From Pseudorhodobacter antarcticus (GTDB taxonomy: Bacteria > Pseudomonadota > Alphaproteobacteria > Rhodobacterales > Rhodobacteraceae), in contig CAMAQR010000027.1 of NCBI GenBank assembly GCA_945860375.1, positions 1 through 51,430 on the forward strand: a stretch of DNA of 51,430 nucleotides, given 5' to 3'. Below, one piece after another: positions 21,511-30,939 of the stretch (within the stretch, counting starts at the first letter, position 1; each line of letters begins with the position of its first letter). The position numbers and the translations under genes are program-made. Below the pieces are notes generated by a model, which worked only from the letters and a program-made list of their open reading frames with translations, was not told where the DNA came from and did not search any database.

Positions 21511-22695
21511 TTACCTGCCTTTTGTCAGCTGCGCCGCGCTTTCGGCGGCTCTTACCCGTGCGAGATGGTCCATCGCCAGCACATCCTCAAGGGTCTGCGC
21601 GGCATTTCCAAGGCGAACTTCGCCCGAAACACGGGCAAGTGTTGCCTCAACCACCCCGGACATCTGCATGAACCCCAGTTTTCCATCAATGAACCAATCC
21701 AGCGCCACCTCTTTGGCAGCGTTGAAGGCAGCCCCGGCCAGCCCGCGCACCGCCATCACCTCGCGTGCAAGGCGCAAGGCGGGGAATCGCACCAGATCAG
21801 GCGCGCGAAACGTCAACTGCCCCAAAGCCGCCAGATCCAGCCGCGCCACCGGCAGCGGGCTGCGGTCTGGCCAGTTCAGCGCATAGCCGATCGGGTGGCG
21901 CATGTCGGGGGCACCCAGATGCGCCATCACCGCACCGTCGCGAAAGCCGACCATCGAATGGATGATCGATTCTGGGTGGATGATCACCTCGATCTGATCG
22001 GGCTCGCAGCCGAAAAACTCTCGCGTTTCAATGACTTCCAGCGCCTTGTTGAACATCGACGCCGAATCGATGGTGATCCGGGCCCCCATGGCCCAATTGG
22101 GATGCGCCAGCGCCTGCGTCACCGTGGCCCCCGCCAACCGCTCGAGCGGCCAGTCGCGCAGCGCGCCACCCGAAGCCGTCAGGATGATGCGCTCCACCGC
22201 CGCCATATCCTCGCCCACCAGCGCCTGAAAGACCGCAGAATGCTCCGAATCCACCGGCAGGATGCGCGCGCCATGCGCTGCGGCAGTGGTCATCAGCAAT
22301 TGCCCCGCCGTCACCAGACTTTCCTTGTTGGCCAATGCCAAAGTGCTGCCCTGCTGCAGCGCGCGCAGGCCGGGCACCAGCCCTGCTGCGCCCACAATCG
22401 CGCTCATCACCCAATCGACCGGGCGATCCGCGGCCTCGGCAATCGCCTGCGTGCCTGCGGCCACGGCGATCCCCGTGCCCGCCAAAGCCTCGCGCAGCGC
22501 GGGCAAGCAGTCGTCATAGGCCGTCACCGCGATCTCGGCACGCAGCGCCAGCGCCATCTGCGCCAACTGCCCCACATTGCGCCCGCCCGTCAACGCAACC
22601 GTGCGATAGGTGGCAGGTCCGCCCGCCCGCATCAGCAGATCGAAGGTGGAGCAGCCCACAGAGCCTGTGGCCCCAAACACGGAAACGCTGCGCAT
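21511..22695 (-). CDS. dxr: 1-deoxy-D-xylulose 5-phosphate reductoisomerase
   Basis: Dxr (IspC) converts DXP to methylerythritol phosphate with NADPH, the committed step of the non-mevalonate isoprenoid pathway and target of fosmidomycin. The 394-residue protein shows the nucleotide-binding GATGSVGCST (residues 8-17), LANKESLVTAG, the metal-binding PVDSEHSA, and the flexible-loop region with HPNWAMG. It lies 1 bp from cdsA and 2 bp from rseP. Isoprenoid output feeds UppS, encoded two genes upstream. Confidence 0.97.
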   Translation of the reverse strand: MRSVSVFGATGSVGCSTFDLLMRAGGPATYRTVALTGGRNVGQLAQMALALRAEIAVTAYDDCLPALREALAGTGIAVAAGTQAIAEAADRPVDWVMSAIVGAAGLVPGLRALQQGSTLALANKESLVTAGQLLMTTAAAHGARILPVDSEHSAVFQALVGEDMAAVERIILTASGGALRDWPLERLAGATVTQALAHPNWAMGARITIDSASMFNKALEVIETREFFGCEPDQIEVIIHPESIIHSMVGFRDGAVMAHLGAPDMRHPIGYALNWPDRSPLPVARLDLAALGQLTFRAPDLVRFPALRLAREVMAVRGLAGAAFNAAKEVALDWFIDGKLGFMQMSGVVEATLARVSGEVRLGNAAQTLEDVLAMDHLARVRAAESAAQLTKGR

Positions 22696-22696
22696 C

Positions 22697-23491
22697 CTAG
22701 CCCCCGATGATCGGCAAAGGCAGAACGCGGGTCAGCAGCATCACCGCCACCATGGCACCCACCAGCGCGTCAAAGCGGTCCATCAACCCGCCATGACCGG
22801 GGATCAGGTTCGATGAATCCTTCACCCCCGCCCGCCGCTTCACCCAGCTTTCGGCGATGTCGCCCAACTGCCCGGCAAAGGAAATGAACGGTGACATCAG
22901 CACCAATCCCCAACCGGCATAGCCCGCCAGCACGAAGCCAAGCCCCACCACAGCCGCGCCGATCCAGCCCGCAATGGTGCCGGACCATGTTTTCTTCGGG
23001 CTGACCGCAGGCCAGAACTTGGGCCCGCCCAGTATCCGCCCAGCGAAATAGCCCATCACATCGGACACGATCACCACGCCCAACAGCCACAGAATCGCCG
23101 CCTTCCCCGCCTCATCGCGCAGCACGAACAACCCGTGGCCCGAAATCATGATCGCCACTGCAATTGCCGCGACAGCGCGTGGGTGGAGGCGGGGCGTGAC
23201 CAGAAACGCCAGCCCCACCAGCGGGATCAACAAATAGGCGGGCCAAGACGGCCAGCCCTCATCCAGGATCATACAAACCGCCGCCAGTCCGGCCAGCAGC
23301 AAAGACTGCATCTTCTCGGCGGGTGCTGTGATATTGGCCAGTTCCCAGATCATCACGGCGGTCAGGGCTGTGATCAGGGCCAGAAAAGACAGCCCACCAA
23401 ACCAGATTTCCACCGCGCCCACCGACAGCATCACCACAGCAGAAATCACCCGGGGGCGCAGGTCGGCCCAGCGGTTCACCCGGTCGGTCAT
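22697..23491 (-). CDS. cdsA: Phosphatidate cytidylyltransferase
   Basis: CdsA makes CDP-diacylglycerol from phosphatidic acid and CTP, the branch point of phospholipid synthesis. The 264-residue integral membrane protein has about seven hydrophobic spans, SPKKTWSGTIAGWIGA, and the full CDS signature near the C-terminus (SWVKRRAGVKDSSNLIPGHG, followed by GLMDRFD) with the metal-binding aspartates. It overlaps uppS by ATGA and is followed by dxr after 1 bp. Confidence 0.96.
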   Translation of the reverse strand: MTDRVNRWADLRPRVISAVVMLSVGAVEIWFGGLSFLALITALTAVMIWELANITAPAEKMQSLLLAGLAAVCMILDEGWPSWPAYLLIPLVGLAFLVTPRLHPRAVAAIAVAIMISGHGLFVLRDEAGKAAILWLLGVVIVSDVMGYFAGRILGGPKFWPAVSPKKTWSGTIAGWIGAAVVGLGFVLAGYAGWGLVLMSPFISFAGQLGDIAESWVKRRAGVKDSSNLIPGHGGLMDRFDALVGAMVAVMLLTRVLPLPIIGG

Positions 23492-24228
23492 GCCGAAATC
23501 ACCCCGCCAAACCGCCGCTCGCGGTTGCCAAATCGGCCCACGATCGCAGCCAGTTCACCGGGGGTGAAATCGGGCCACAGGGTGTCGGTGAATTCAAACT
23601 CGGCATAGGCCGCCTGCCAAGGCAGGAAATTCGACGTGCGGCTTTCGCCAGAGGTGCGGATCACCAGATCGGGGTCGGGCAGATCATGGGTGTCCAGACG
23701 GCTGGAAATCAGCGCATCATCAATCGCCGCCGGGTCCAGAGTGCCCGCCGCGACCTCTGCGGCCAGCGCCCGCACGGTGCGGGTGATCTCATCACGGCCG
23801 CCGTAGTTGATCGCGACCGTCAGGTTCAGCCGCGACAGGGTCGCGGTGCGTTCTTCAATGCTTGCCATCAGCCGTTGCAGCTTTGGGTCCAGACGCGAGC
23901 GGTCGCCGATGAAACGCATCCGCACACCTTCAGCCGCCAAACGGTCCGCCTCGCGCTGAATATAACGCGAAAAGATCGTCATCAGGCCCAACACTTCTTC
24001 GGTAGAGCGTTTCCAGTTCTCGGTGGAAAAAGCATAGATCGTCAGCCAGCGAATGCCGATATCGGGGGCGCAGCGCACGATTTCCTTGACACGTTCGGCA
24101 CCCTTGCGGTGACCCACCAGACGCGGCCAGCCTCGATTGGTGGCCCAGCGGCCATTGCCATCCATGATGATGGCAACATGCTCCGCCAGACGGGGGGCCT
24201 TCGCACCTGATTTGTCGTCTAGGCCCAC
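23488..24228 (-). CDS. uppS: Undecaprenyl diphosphate synthase
   Basis: UppS builds the C55 carrier lipid for peptidoglycan and polysaccharides by cis-condensation of isopentenyl diphosphate. The 246-residue protein has the signature MDGNGRWAT (Asp23), GHRKGAE, TIYAFSTENWKR and the C-terminal DPDLVIRTSGESRTSNFLPW. It is coupled to cdsA and lies 66 bp after frr. The family assignment is unambiguous; product chain length is inferred from the bacterial context. Confidence 0.96.
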   Translation of the reverse strand: MGLDDKSGAKAPRLAEHVAIIMDGNGRWATNRGWPRLVGHRKGAERVKEIVRCAPDIGIRWLTIYAFSTENWKRSTEEVLGLMTIFSRYIQREADRLAAEGVRMRFIGDRSRLDPKLQRLMASIEERTATLSRLNLTVAINYGGRDEITRTVRALAAEVAAGTLDPAAIDDALISSRLDTHDLPDPDLVIRTSGESRTSNFLPWQAAYAEFEFTDTLWPDFTPGELAAIVGRFGNRERRFGGVISA

Positions 24229-24294
24229 GCCCTACCTCGTCAATTCGCCCCAATACGGACCGTCCAAATATTAGATTCAAGCCTTTTCCGAGGC

Positions 24295-24858
24295 CTAAAC
24301 CTGCATGATTTCGGCTTGCTTGTGGTCCAGCGCCCGGTCCACCGCGATGATGAACTTGTCGGTCAGTTCCTGCACCTCGTCAGACCACATCTTCTGGTCA
24401 TCCTCGCCCATGCCGGCGGCCTTGGCTTTCTTGATCTGATCCATGCCGTCGCGCCGCACGTTGCGGATCGAGACTTTGGTGTTCTCGGCATAGCCTGCCG
24501 CCACCTTGGACAGCTGCTTGCGGCGTTCTTCGTTCAACTCGGGGATCGGCAGGCGGATCAGCGGGCCGTCCGAGATCGGGTTGATGCCGATGCCGGATTC
24601 GCGGATGGCCTTTTCGACCTTGGCAATCATCGCCTTGTCCCAGACGTTGATCACCACCATGCGGGGTTCGGGCACGTTGACGGTGCCAAGCTGGTTGATG
24701 GGCGTCATCTGACCGTAAGCGTCCACCATGATCGGCTCGACGATCGAGGCAGAGGCGCGACCAGTGCGCAGGCTGGCGAATTCGGATTTCAGGGCATTCA
24801 TCGCGCCATCCATGCGGCGCTGAATGGCATCAAGGTCAATATCAAGATCGTCAGACAT
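24295..24858 (-). CDS. frr: Ribosome recycling factor
   Basis: RRF with EF-G splits post-termination ribosomes. The 187-residue length and the motifs [44 protein letters not shown] and the [13 protein letters not shown] helix are those of the family. It follows pyrH after about 170 bp that contain a hairpin, so some expression from its own promoter is possible. Confidence 0.97.
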   Translation of the reverse strand: MSDDLDIDLDAIQRRMDGAMNALKSEFASLRTGRASASIVEPIMVDAYGQMTPINQLGTVNVPEPRMVVINVWDKAMIAKVEKAIRESGIGINPISDGPLIRLPIPELNEERRKQLSKVAAGYAENTKVSIRNVRRDGMDQIKKAKAAGMGEDDQKMWSDEVQELTDKFIIAVDRALDHKQAEIMQV

Positions 24859-24995
24859 GGATCGCTTCCTTCGTGTCTTTCGCCCAATCGGACGGGCTTT
24901 GCCGTTCTATAGCAGCAAGTGCTTTGGCAGGTATAGGGTTTTGGCGGTGGGTGGGTGAGAGGCCCACCTGACCTTTGTGGCAATTGCCAAGACAA

Positions 24996-25018
24996 GTGGC
25001 GGGTTTATCACCCACCAC
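24996..25018 (-). terminator. Hairpin after pyrH
   Basis: GTGGCGGGT (24996-25004) and ACCCACCAC (25010-25018) pair with one mismatch around a 5-nt loop, 12 bp beyond the pyrH stop. No T-run follows on the minus strand, so it may attenuate rather than end transcription toward frr. A second potential stem, GGTGGG/CCCACC, lies at about 24948-24967. Confidence 0.4.
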
Positions 25019-25029
25019 GCGCCATCCGA

Positions 25030-25758
25030 TCAGCCATGCACCCGCGTATACGTGCCCTGCCCGGCCAGAATGCCCTTGAACCCGCCGGGTTCGTCCAGCG
25101 AAAACACAATGATCGGCAGATCGTTGTCGCGCGCCAAAGCGATGGCAGAGGCGTCCATCACCCCCAGATGCTTTTGCAGCACCTCATCGTAAGTCACGGT
25201 GTCATAGCGTTTGGCGTCGGCGTGTTTCTTGGGGTCCTTGTCATAGACCCCGTCCACCTTGGTGCCCTTGAAGATGGCCTGACAGGCCATTTCATTGGCG
25301 CGCAGGGTCGCCGCCGTGTCGGTGGTGAAATAGGGGTTGCCGGTGCCGGCGGCAAAGATGCAGACGCGCTTCTTTTCCAGATGACGCACGGCGCGGCGGC
25401 GGATGTAGGGTTCGCAGACCTGATCCATCGGGATGGCCGACACCACCCGGGTGAAGACGCCCAATTGCTCCAGCGCCGATTGCATCGCCAGCGCGTTCAT
25501 CACGGTGGCCAGCATGCCCATGTAATCGGCGGTTGTGCGTTCCATCCCTTGCGCCGAACCCGCCAGCCCGCGGAAAATGTTGCCGCCGCCGATGACCATG
25601 CAAATCTCGACCCCCATGTCGCGCACCGATTTCACCTCTTCGGCGATGCGCTGCACGGTCGGCGGATGCAGACCGTAGCCCTGATCCCCCATCAACGCCT
25701 CGCCCGAGATTTTCAGCATGACTCGGCTGTAGGTCACATTCTTGTCGCTTGCGGGCAT
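25030..25758 (-). CDS. pyrH: Uridylate kinase
   Basis: PyrH phosphorylates UMP to UDP; it is the hexameric bacterial UMP kinase of the amino acid kinase fold. The 242-residue protein shows [13 protein letters not shown], the [10 protein letters not shown] loop, the [13 protein letters not shown] nucleotide region and [15 protein letters not shown] 25758 is chosen over the longer frame because AAGGA precedes it and the family length is met. It heads the minus-strand cluster and is divergent from miaA. Confidence 0.97.
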   Translation of the reverse strand: MPASDKNVTYSRVMLKISGEALMGDQGYGLHPPTVQRIAEEVKSVRDMGVEICMVIGGGNIFRGLAGSAQGMERTTADYMGMLATVMNALAMQSALEQLGVFTRVVSAIPMDQVCEPYIRRRAVRHLEKKRVCIFAAGTGNPYFTTDTAATLRANEMACQAIFKGTKVDGVYDKDPKKHADAKRYDTVTYDEVLQKHLGVMDASAIALARDNDLPIIVFSLDEPGGFKGILAGQGTYTRVHG

Positions 25759-25872
25759 GGCGGGGATTCCTTGATTTCGGAGCATGGATTGACTGGCGCG
25801 CAAAATGTCGCAAAACCGGGGCAGGTTCAACGGGGGAAGCGACGGGCGGGCGGTGGTTCGCGCGGCCAACCT

Positions 25873-25923
25873 CCGGGGGTTTCACACCCCCAGCCCCCCG
25901 TGGGATATTTTAGGACAGATGAA
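25873..25923 (+). repeat. Dispersed intergenic repeat, copy 2
   Basis: The copy is nearly identical to copy 1 at 3632: CCGGGGGTTTCACACCCCC, then CCCCCGTGGGATATTTT and CAGATGAA. It stops 8 bp before miaA ATG 25932, as copy 1 stops shortly before trmFO. It occupies part of the divergent gap between pyrH and miaA. Confidence 0.75.
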
Positions 25924-25931
25924 AGGCAGGA

Positions 25932-26804
25932 ATGGCGTTCGTTTTGCAGCAGATTTCGCGTGAAGCCCCGGTGGTGATTGCCGGACCCACCGCCAGTGGC
26001 AAATCGGCCCTTGCGATGGCGTTGGCGGCGCGCGACGGGCGGGTGATCATCAATGCCGATGCCTTGCAGGTCTATGGCTGTTGGCGGGTGCTGTCGGCGC
26101 GGCCCAGCAGGGCGGATGAGGCGGCACTGCCGCACGCACTTTACGGGCATGTCGGGCGGGATCAGGCCTATTCCGTCGGCCATTGGCTGCGCGAGGTGTT
26201 GCCGCTTTTGGACCGCCCGGCGGTGATTGTCGGCGGCACCGGGCTTTATCTGTCGGCATTGACCGAAGGTTTGGTCGACATTCCACCCACGCCACCCGAA
26301 GTGCGGGCGCTGGCCGATGCGCGGCGCGAGACAGACGGCAGTGCCGCTTTGCTGGCCGAATTGGACGCCCAAACCACGGCGCGGATTGATACCGCCAATC
26401 CGGCAAGGGTGCAGCGGGCTTGGGAAGTGCTGACGGCCACCGGGCGCGGGTTGGCTGCGTGGCAAACGGACACCGGCCCTGCACTAATGCCACTGGCGCG
26501 CGCGCAGGCTTTGGTGATCCGCCCGGATGTCGGTTGGCTTGATGCGCGAATCGCCCAGCGGTTTGCCGCGATGATGGATCAGGGCGCGCTGGCAGAGGTG
26601 GCGGCGCAGATGCCGACATGGGACCCCGCCCGCGCCTCGGCCAAAGCCATCGGCGCGCCGGAATTGATGCGCTGTCTGCGCGGTGAAATCACCCTGCCCG
26701 CCGCCATCGAGGCCGCCACTCTGGCCAGCCGCCAATATGCCAAGCGACAGCGGACATGGTTCCGCTCGCGCATGAAAAACTGGCAGGAAATCACCCTGCC
26801 GTAA
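25932..26804 (+). CDS. miaA: tRNA dimethylallyltransferase
   Basis: MiaA adds an isopentenyl group to adenosine 37 of tRNAs reading UNN codons. The 290-residue protein has the P-loop GPTASGKSA (residues 18-26), NADALQVYG where most members read xDSxQVY, the [11 protein letters not shown] motif and the basic C-terminal [14 protein letters not shown]. The ribosome site AGGCAGGA lies in front of ATG 25932. It uses dimethylallyl diphosphate from the Dxr pathway encoded nearby. No overlap with neighbours. Confidence 0.95.
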   Translation: MAFVLQQISREAPVVIAGPTASGKSALAMALAARDGRVIINADALQVYGCWRVLSARPSRADEAALPHALYGHVGRDQAYSVGHWLREVLPLLDRPAVIVGGTGLYLSALTEGLVDIPPTPPEVRALADARRETDGSAALLAELDAQTTARIDTANPARVQRAWEVLTATGRGLAAWQTDTGPALMPLARAQALVIRPDVGWLDARIAQRFAAMMDQGALAEVAAQMPTWDPARASAKAIGAPELMRCLRGEITLPAAIEAATLASRQYAKRQRTWFRSRMKNWQEITLP

Positions 26805-26935
26805 TCCATCCACAGACTTGTCCACAGCAATCGGCGCATTGTTGCCTTTGGAAGGGAATCCCGCCCCTTTTTTGCTTGGGTTGTGCGGCAAGGCCGGATT
26901 AACCTGCGCCCAACAAGAAAAGCAGGCCCCGCCCG

Positions 26936-27733
26936 ATGACCGTTTCGCCCGACACGACCAAGATGCGCCTTTTGGCGATACCCCGCCTTGCAGCCGGCGG
27001 GCGGTGGCGTGTGGAGGCGATGCGGACGCTGTCAGAGCCTTGTTTTTTGTGGTTCACCAAAGGTCAGGGCCGCATCACCATTGCCGGGGTGACGCGCGGC
27101 TATACGGCTCACAACGCAGTTTACATTCCCGCAGGCGTGATGCACGGCTTTGAAGTTGGGCCGCAAGTCTTTGGTACGGCAGTGTTTTTCGGCCGCGACA
27201 GCTCTGTCACCCTGCCTGCCGACCCCCAGCATCTGCGCATCCGTGAAGTGCATGCGCAGCAAGAGGTCAATCTGGTGCTGGACATGATCCAGCGCGAAAT
27301 GGACAGCAACACCCCCGCGCATGACCGTGCCACCCGGCATTATCTGGGCCTGCTGGGCGTGTGGCTTGAACGGCAATCGGTGCGCGCGGCCCCGGACACG
27401 CCGCGCCCGGATGCCGCGAAGCGGTTGGTGTCGCGGTTCACGGCCTTGATGGAAAAGGAATTCCGCCGTGGCGTTGGTGTCGGCGAATTGGCCGTGGAAC
27501 TGGGCGTGACCCCGACTCACCTGACCCGCTGCTGCCGTGCCGCCTGTGGGCGTTCGGCCATCGACCTTTTGCAAGACCGCCGCATCTTCGAGGCGCGCCG
27601 GATGCTGTCGGAGACCGATATGGCCGTGGGGAAAATCGGGGCCAGCCTTGGCTTTGCCTCGCCGGCCTATTTCACCCGCGCGTTTCAGCATTTGACCGGC
27701 GTTTCACCGACGGCTTTTCGTCGCGCGCCATAA
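26936..27733 (+). CDS. AraC-family transcriptional regulator
   Basis: The 265-residue protein has an N-terminal cupin-like sensing half (GRITIAG, then AVYIPAGVMHGFEVG at about residues 62-76) and two helix-turn-helix motifs at the C-terminus (VGELAVELGVTPTHLTRCCR and VGKIGASLGFASPAYFTRAF, closed by GVSPTAFRR). Such regulators usually activate genes after binding a small ligand. It precedes, in the same direction, a four-gene peptide-type ABC importer, so control of that operon is a reasonable inference. The ligand is unknown. Confidence 0.92.
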   Translation: MTVSPDTTKMRLLAIPRLAAGGRWRVEAMRTLSEPCFLWFTKGQGRITIAGVTRGYTAHNAVYIPAGVMHGFEVGPQVFGTAVFFGRDSSVTLPADPQHLRIREVHAQQEVNLVLDMIQREMDSNTPAHDRATRHYLGLLGVWLERQSVRAAPDTPRPDAAKRLVSRFTALMEKEFRRGVGVGELAVELGVTPTHLTRCCRAACGRSAIDLLQDRRIFEARRMLSETDMAVGKIGASLGFASPAYFTRAFQHLTGVSPTAFRRAP

Positions 27734-28047
27734 CGCCGCTGATTCTGCGCCCGGGTTTTCCGCTGTAGCGGACAGGCCTACCGGTTTGGCGGATGTATCT
27801 GCGGTTGTGGTGTTGCGACAATGACTGCCATATCCGTCGTTTTATGTCGCAAACGTTTCGTGCTTCGGCGAATCCAAGCGTTGACGTGGCGGCGGAAAAC
27901 ATGCGGAATGGTACGGTGAAGGCCGCTGTGGATCTGGCGCGCAAACCGAGATGGCCCTGTGTGGGGATTGGTCCATCAAGGCGCCCCATGTTCACTGCCG
28001 CAGTGCCACCCGAGACATAAAAAACTTTGCCTTACAGGGAGAACAGA
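27734..28047. other. 314-bp leader of the ABC importer with an 8-bp inverted repeat
   Basis: No convincing gene is seen. The perfect inverted repeat TTGCGACA (27813-27820) and TGTCGCAA (27845-27852), with a 24-bp spacer, could bind a dimeric regulator such as the AraC protein encoded just upstream. A TTGACG at 27881-27886 could be a -35 element, but no clear -10 follows. The ribosome site AGGGAGA lies at 28036-28042. Confidence 0.4.
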
Positions 28048-29742
28048 ATGACCAAAATGCAAAAGATCGAGGCTCCGCTTCACAGCGCCGCCTTGATGCA
28101 CGCTCAAGAAGTACGCGATGGCAAGCTGAGCCGTCGTGAATTCCTGACCCGCACCACGTCGCTGGGCGTGTCGGCGGCTGTGGCCTACGGGCTGCTGGGC
28201 CTGAAGGCTCCGGCGATGGCACAGGATGCCCCTGTGGGCGGCGTCATCCGCTGCGCCATGGAAGTGAAGGCGATGAAAGATCCGCGCACCGCCGATTGGC
28301 CGCAGATCGCCAACGTCTACCGTGGCTGGCTGGAATATCTGATCCAGTACAACCCCGATGGCAGCTTTGAAGGCCGCCTGTTGGAAGGCTGGGAAGCCAA
28401 TGCCGACGCCACCGAATACACGCTGATGGTCCGTCCGGGCGTGTTGTGGAACAACGGCGACGCTTTCACCGCCGATGATGTGGTGCGCATGTTCACCCGC
28501 TGGTGCGATGGCTCGGTTGAAGGCAATGCCATGGCGTCGCGCTTCTCGGGTCTGACAGAATCGGTCGCGGCGATGAATGCCGATGGCACCGCCAAGGTTG
28601 ACGACAAGGGCGCGGCCGTGATGGTCAGCCGCCTGCGCGATGGTGCTGTGGTCAAGGTCGATGACGTCACCGTCAAGCTGATGATGACCGCGTCCGACAT
28701 CTCGGTGGTGGCATCGGTGGCCGACTATCCGGCAGCTGTGGTCCATTCGTCTTATGTCGATGGGTCTGACCCAACGACCTCTCCGATCGGCACCGGCCCC
28801 TACGTTCCGCAAGAAGTCGCCGTGGGCCAAAAGGCCGTGCTGGTGCGCGCGCCGAACCACACCTGGTGGGGTGGCACCGCACCGCTGGACGAGATCCACT
28901 ACATCGACTTCGGCACCGATCCCTCTGCCATGGTGCAGTTGGCCGGTTCGGATGAGGTTGACACCAACTATGAAAGCACCGGCGATTTCATCGAACAACT
29001 CGACGGTCTGGGCTGGAAAAAGATCGAAGCCGTCACTGCCTCGACCATCGTGGTCCGCATGAACTCGACCTCCGAGTTGTACAAGGATAAGGCGGTCCGT
29101 CAGGCCATCCAGAAGGCGGTTGATCCCTCGGTCGTGCTGGAACTGGGCTATAACGGCCTTGGCACCACCGCCGAAAACCACCACGTTTGCCCGGTTCACC
29201 CGGAATACGCGGCCATTCCGGCGCAAACCATTGATCCGACTGCCCTGATGCCTGCGCTGAAAGCCGCCGGTTTGGACGCGACCGAATTCGAGATCATTTC
29301 GCTGGACGACGGCTGGGAAGCCGCCACGACCGATGCCGTGGCAGCCCAGCTGCGCGACGCCGGTGCCACCGTCAAGCGCACCGTGATGCCGGGTTCGACC
29401 TTCTGGAACGACTGGCAGAAGTACCCGTTCTCCTCGACCACCTGGAACCATCGCCCGCTGGCCGTGCAGAACATGTCCTACGCCTACACCTCCACCGGGT
29501 CGTGGAATGAAACCGGCATGGCCAACGCTGATTTCGATGCTGCCATGGTCAAGGCGCTGGCGCTCGACAACGCCGAAGCCCGCGCTGAAGTGATGGTCAC
29601 GCTGGAGACGATCTTGCAAGACGAAGGCTATATCATTCAGCCTTTCTGGCGCTCGCTGTTCCGCCATGCCAAGGAAGGCTTCAACGTCGATATGCACCCG
29701 TCGTTTGAACACCAGCACTACAAATGGTCGAAATCGGCCTGA
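28048..29742 (+). CDS. Tat-exported ABC transporter substrate-binding protein (peptide/nickel family 5)
   Basis: The 564-residue protein is a family 5 extracellular solute-binding protein, as used for dipeptides, oligopeptides, nickel and some opines. It begins with a twin-arginine signal: SRREFLTRT with Arg29-Arg30, a hydrophobic stretch, and AMA before the likely cleavage site at about residue 58. Export is thus in folded form. Family features are the [18 protein letters not shown] region ([19 protein letters not shown]), [13 protein letters not shown] and [12 protein letters not shown] 28048 is supported by AGGGAGA. It is followed by two hairpins and then the permease genes. The substrate cannot be told. 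Confidence 0.93.
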   Translation: MTKMQKIEAPLHSAALMHAQEVRDGKLSRREFLTRTTSLGVSAAVAYGLLGLKAPAMAQDAPVGGVIRCAMEVKAMKDPRTADWPQIANVYRGWLEYLIQYNPDGSFEGRLLEGWEANADATEYTLMVRPGVLWNNGDAFTADDVVRMFTRWCDGSVEGNAMASRFSGLTESVAAMNADGTAKVDDKGAAVMVSRLRDGAVVKVDDVTVKLMMTASDISVVASVADYPAAVVHSSYVDGSDPTTSPIGTGPYVPQEVAVGQKAVLVRAPNHTWWGGTAPLDEIHYIDFGTDPSAMVQLAGSDEVDTNYESTGDFIEQLDGLGWKKIEAVTASTIVVRMNSTSELYKDKAVRQAIQKAVDPSVVLELGYNGLGTTAENHHVCPVHPEYAAIPAQTIDPTALMPALKAAGLDATEFEIISLDDGWEAATTDAVAAQLRDAGATVKRTVMPGSTFWNDWQKYPFSSTTWNHRPLAVQNMSYAYTSTGSWNETGMANADFDAAMVKALALDNAEARAEVMVTLETILQDEGYIIQPFWRSLFRHAKEGFNVDMHPSFEHQHYKWSKSA

Positions 29743-29751
29743 TCTGAGACC

Positions 29752-29810
29752 GGTCCGGGCGCTTATGTGCCCGGACCACCACTGACTGCACATAAAAACC
29801 AGGCAGTCAG
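29752..29810 (+). promoter_or_regulatory. Two tandem hairpins between binding-protein and permease genes
   Basis: GGTCCGGGC (29752-29760) pairs perfectly with GCCCGGACC (29769-29777), and CTGACTGC (29782-29789) with GCAGTCAG (29803-29810). Neither is followed by a T-run. Such stems in ABC operons protect the 3' end of the binding-protein message or reduce read-through, giving more binding protein than permease. That role is inferred from other ABC operons. Confidence 0.6.
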
Positions 29811-29846
29811 CCGCCGATCCGGGTTTGGCGCAAAGGGGAACCAGAC

Positions 29847-30932
29847 ATGCTTAAATTTGTGGCAAGGCGCTTGGGCGTCATGACTTTGACTGCGCTGGCT
29901 TTGACGTTTATTGTATTTTATTTGACCAATCTGCCCCCGAACCTTGAAAAACTGGCCCGCACCGAAGGGTCTGTTCGGATGAATGACAATGCCGTTGCCT
30001 CTTGGATCGCAGACAATGGCCACGCAGGCCCGGTTCCGGCGCGCTATGCGCAATGGCTGGGAGTGGCGCCGGGCTGGGTGATCACCGATGACAGCGGCGT
30101 CACGCGCGGCCGCTGTATGCCGAACGGCGCCACGTCCGAACCCGCCCCCCGTTTCTGCGGCGTGTTGCAGGGCAACTGGGGCTTCTCGACGGTGTTCAAA
30201 AAGCCAGTGCTGGAAACCGTCAGCCAAAAACTGGGGTCAACTGCCTGGCTGATGCTGTGGGTGATGCTGGTGATGGTGCCAGTGTCGCTGATCATGGGGG
30301 TGTTGTCGGGCATGCGCGAAGGCTCGCGCACAGACCGCAGCCTGTCCATTGTTGCGATCGCTACCACCGCGACGCCGGAATATGTGTCGGGCGTGATCCT
30401 CGTGGCGCTGTTTGCCAGCGCCACCGCTGGCATCTCCCCCATTCTGGCCGATTGGGGATGGATCGAAGGGCGCACGCTGTTCCTTGGCACCGCCACTTCG
30501 GCCATGGACAAAATCACCTTCTGGAATTTTGCGCTGCCGGTGATGACCATCGCCCTTTACGGCATCGGCTATATCGCCCGCATGACCCGAGCCTCGATGA
30601 CCGAGGTGATGACGCAGCAATACATCCGCACCGCGCGGCTGAAAGGCGTCGGCTTTCGCCAGGTGGTGATGCGCCACGCCCTGCGCAATGCGTTGATCGC
30701 GCCCTTCACCGTGATCATGCTGCAGTTTCCGTGGCTGCTGAACGGCGTCGTCATTGTCGAATCCCTGTTCAACTACAAGGGCTTCGGCTGGACGCTGGTG
30801 CAGGCCGCCGGCAATAATGACATTGACCTGCTGCTTGGCTGTTCGGTGGTGGCGGTGCTGGTGGTGCTGATCACCCAACTGATCTCCGACATCGGCTATG
30901 TCTACCTCAACCCCCGCATCCGGCTTTCGTGA
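29847..30932 (+). CDS. ABC transporter permease, DppB type
   Basis: The 361-residue inner-membrane protein begins MLKFVARRLGVMTLTALALT, the usual opening of DppB/OppB subunits, and has about six spans. The EAA-type cytoplasmic loop that contacts the ATPase is visible in QYIRTARLKGVGFRQVVMRHALRNALIA. A long periplasmic part (about residues 35-125) between the first and second spans contains two cysteines (RCMPN and RFCGV) that may be joined. The ribosome site is AAAGGGGA. The next permease gene follows within 10 bp. Confidence 0.93.
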   Translation: MLKFVARRLGVMTLTALALTFIVFYLTNLPPNLEKLARTEGSVRMNDNAVASWIADNGHAGPVPARYAQWLGVAPGWVITDDSGVTRGRCMPNGATSEPAPRFCGVLQGNWGFSTVFKKPVLETVSQKLGSTAWLMLWVMLVMVPVSLIMGVLSGMREGSRTDRSLSIVAIATTATPEYVSGVILVALFASATAGISPILADWGWIEGRTLFLGTATSAMDKITFWNFALPVMTIALYGIGYIARMTRASMTEVMTQQYIRTARLKGVGFRQVVMRHALRNALIAPFTVIMLQFPWLLNGVVIVESLFNYKGFGWTLVQAAGNNDIDLLLGCSVVAVLVVLITQLISDIGYVYLNPRIRLS

Positions 30933-30939
30933 GGCAATG

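Noticed and set aside
26805..26835. Two DnaA-box-like nonamers (CCATCCACA and TTGTCCACA) after miaA
   Set aside because: Each differs from TTATCCACA, there is no AT-rich unwinding region and no dnaA, dnaN or parA gene nearby, so an origin is not supported.
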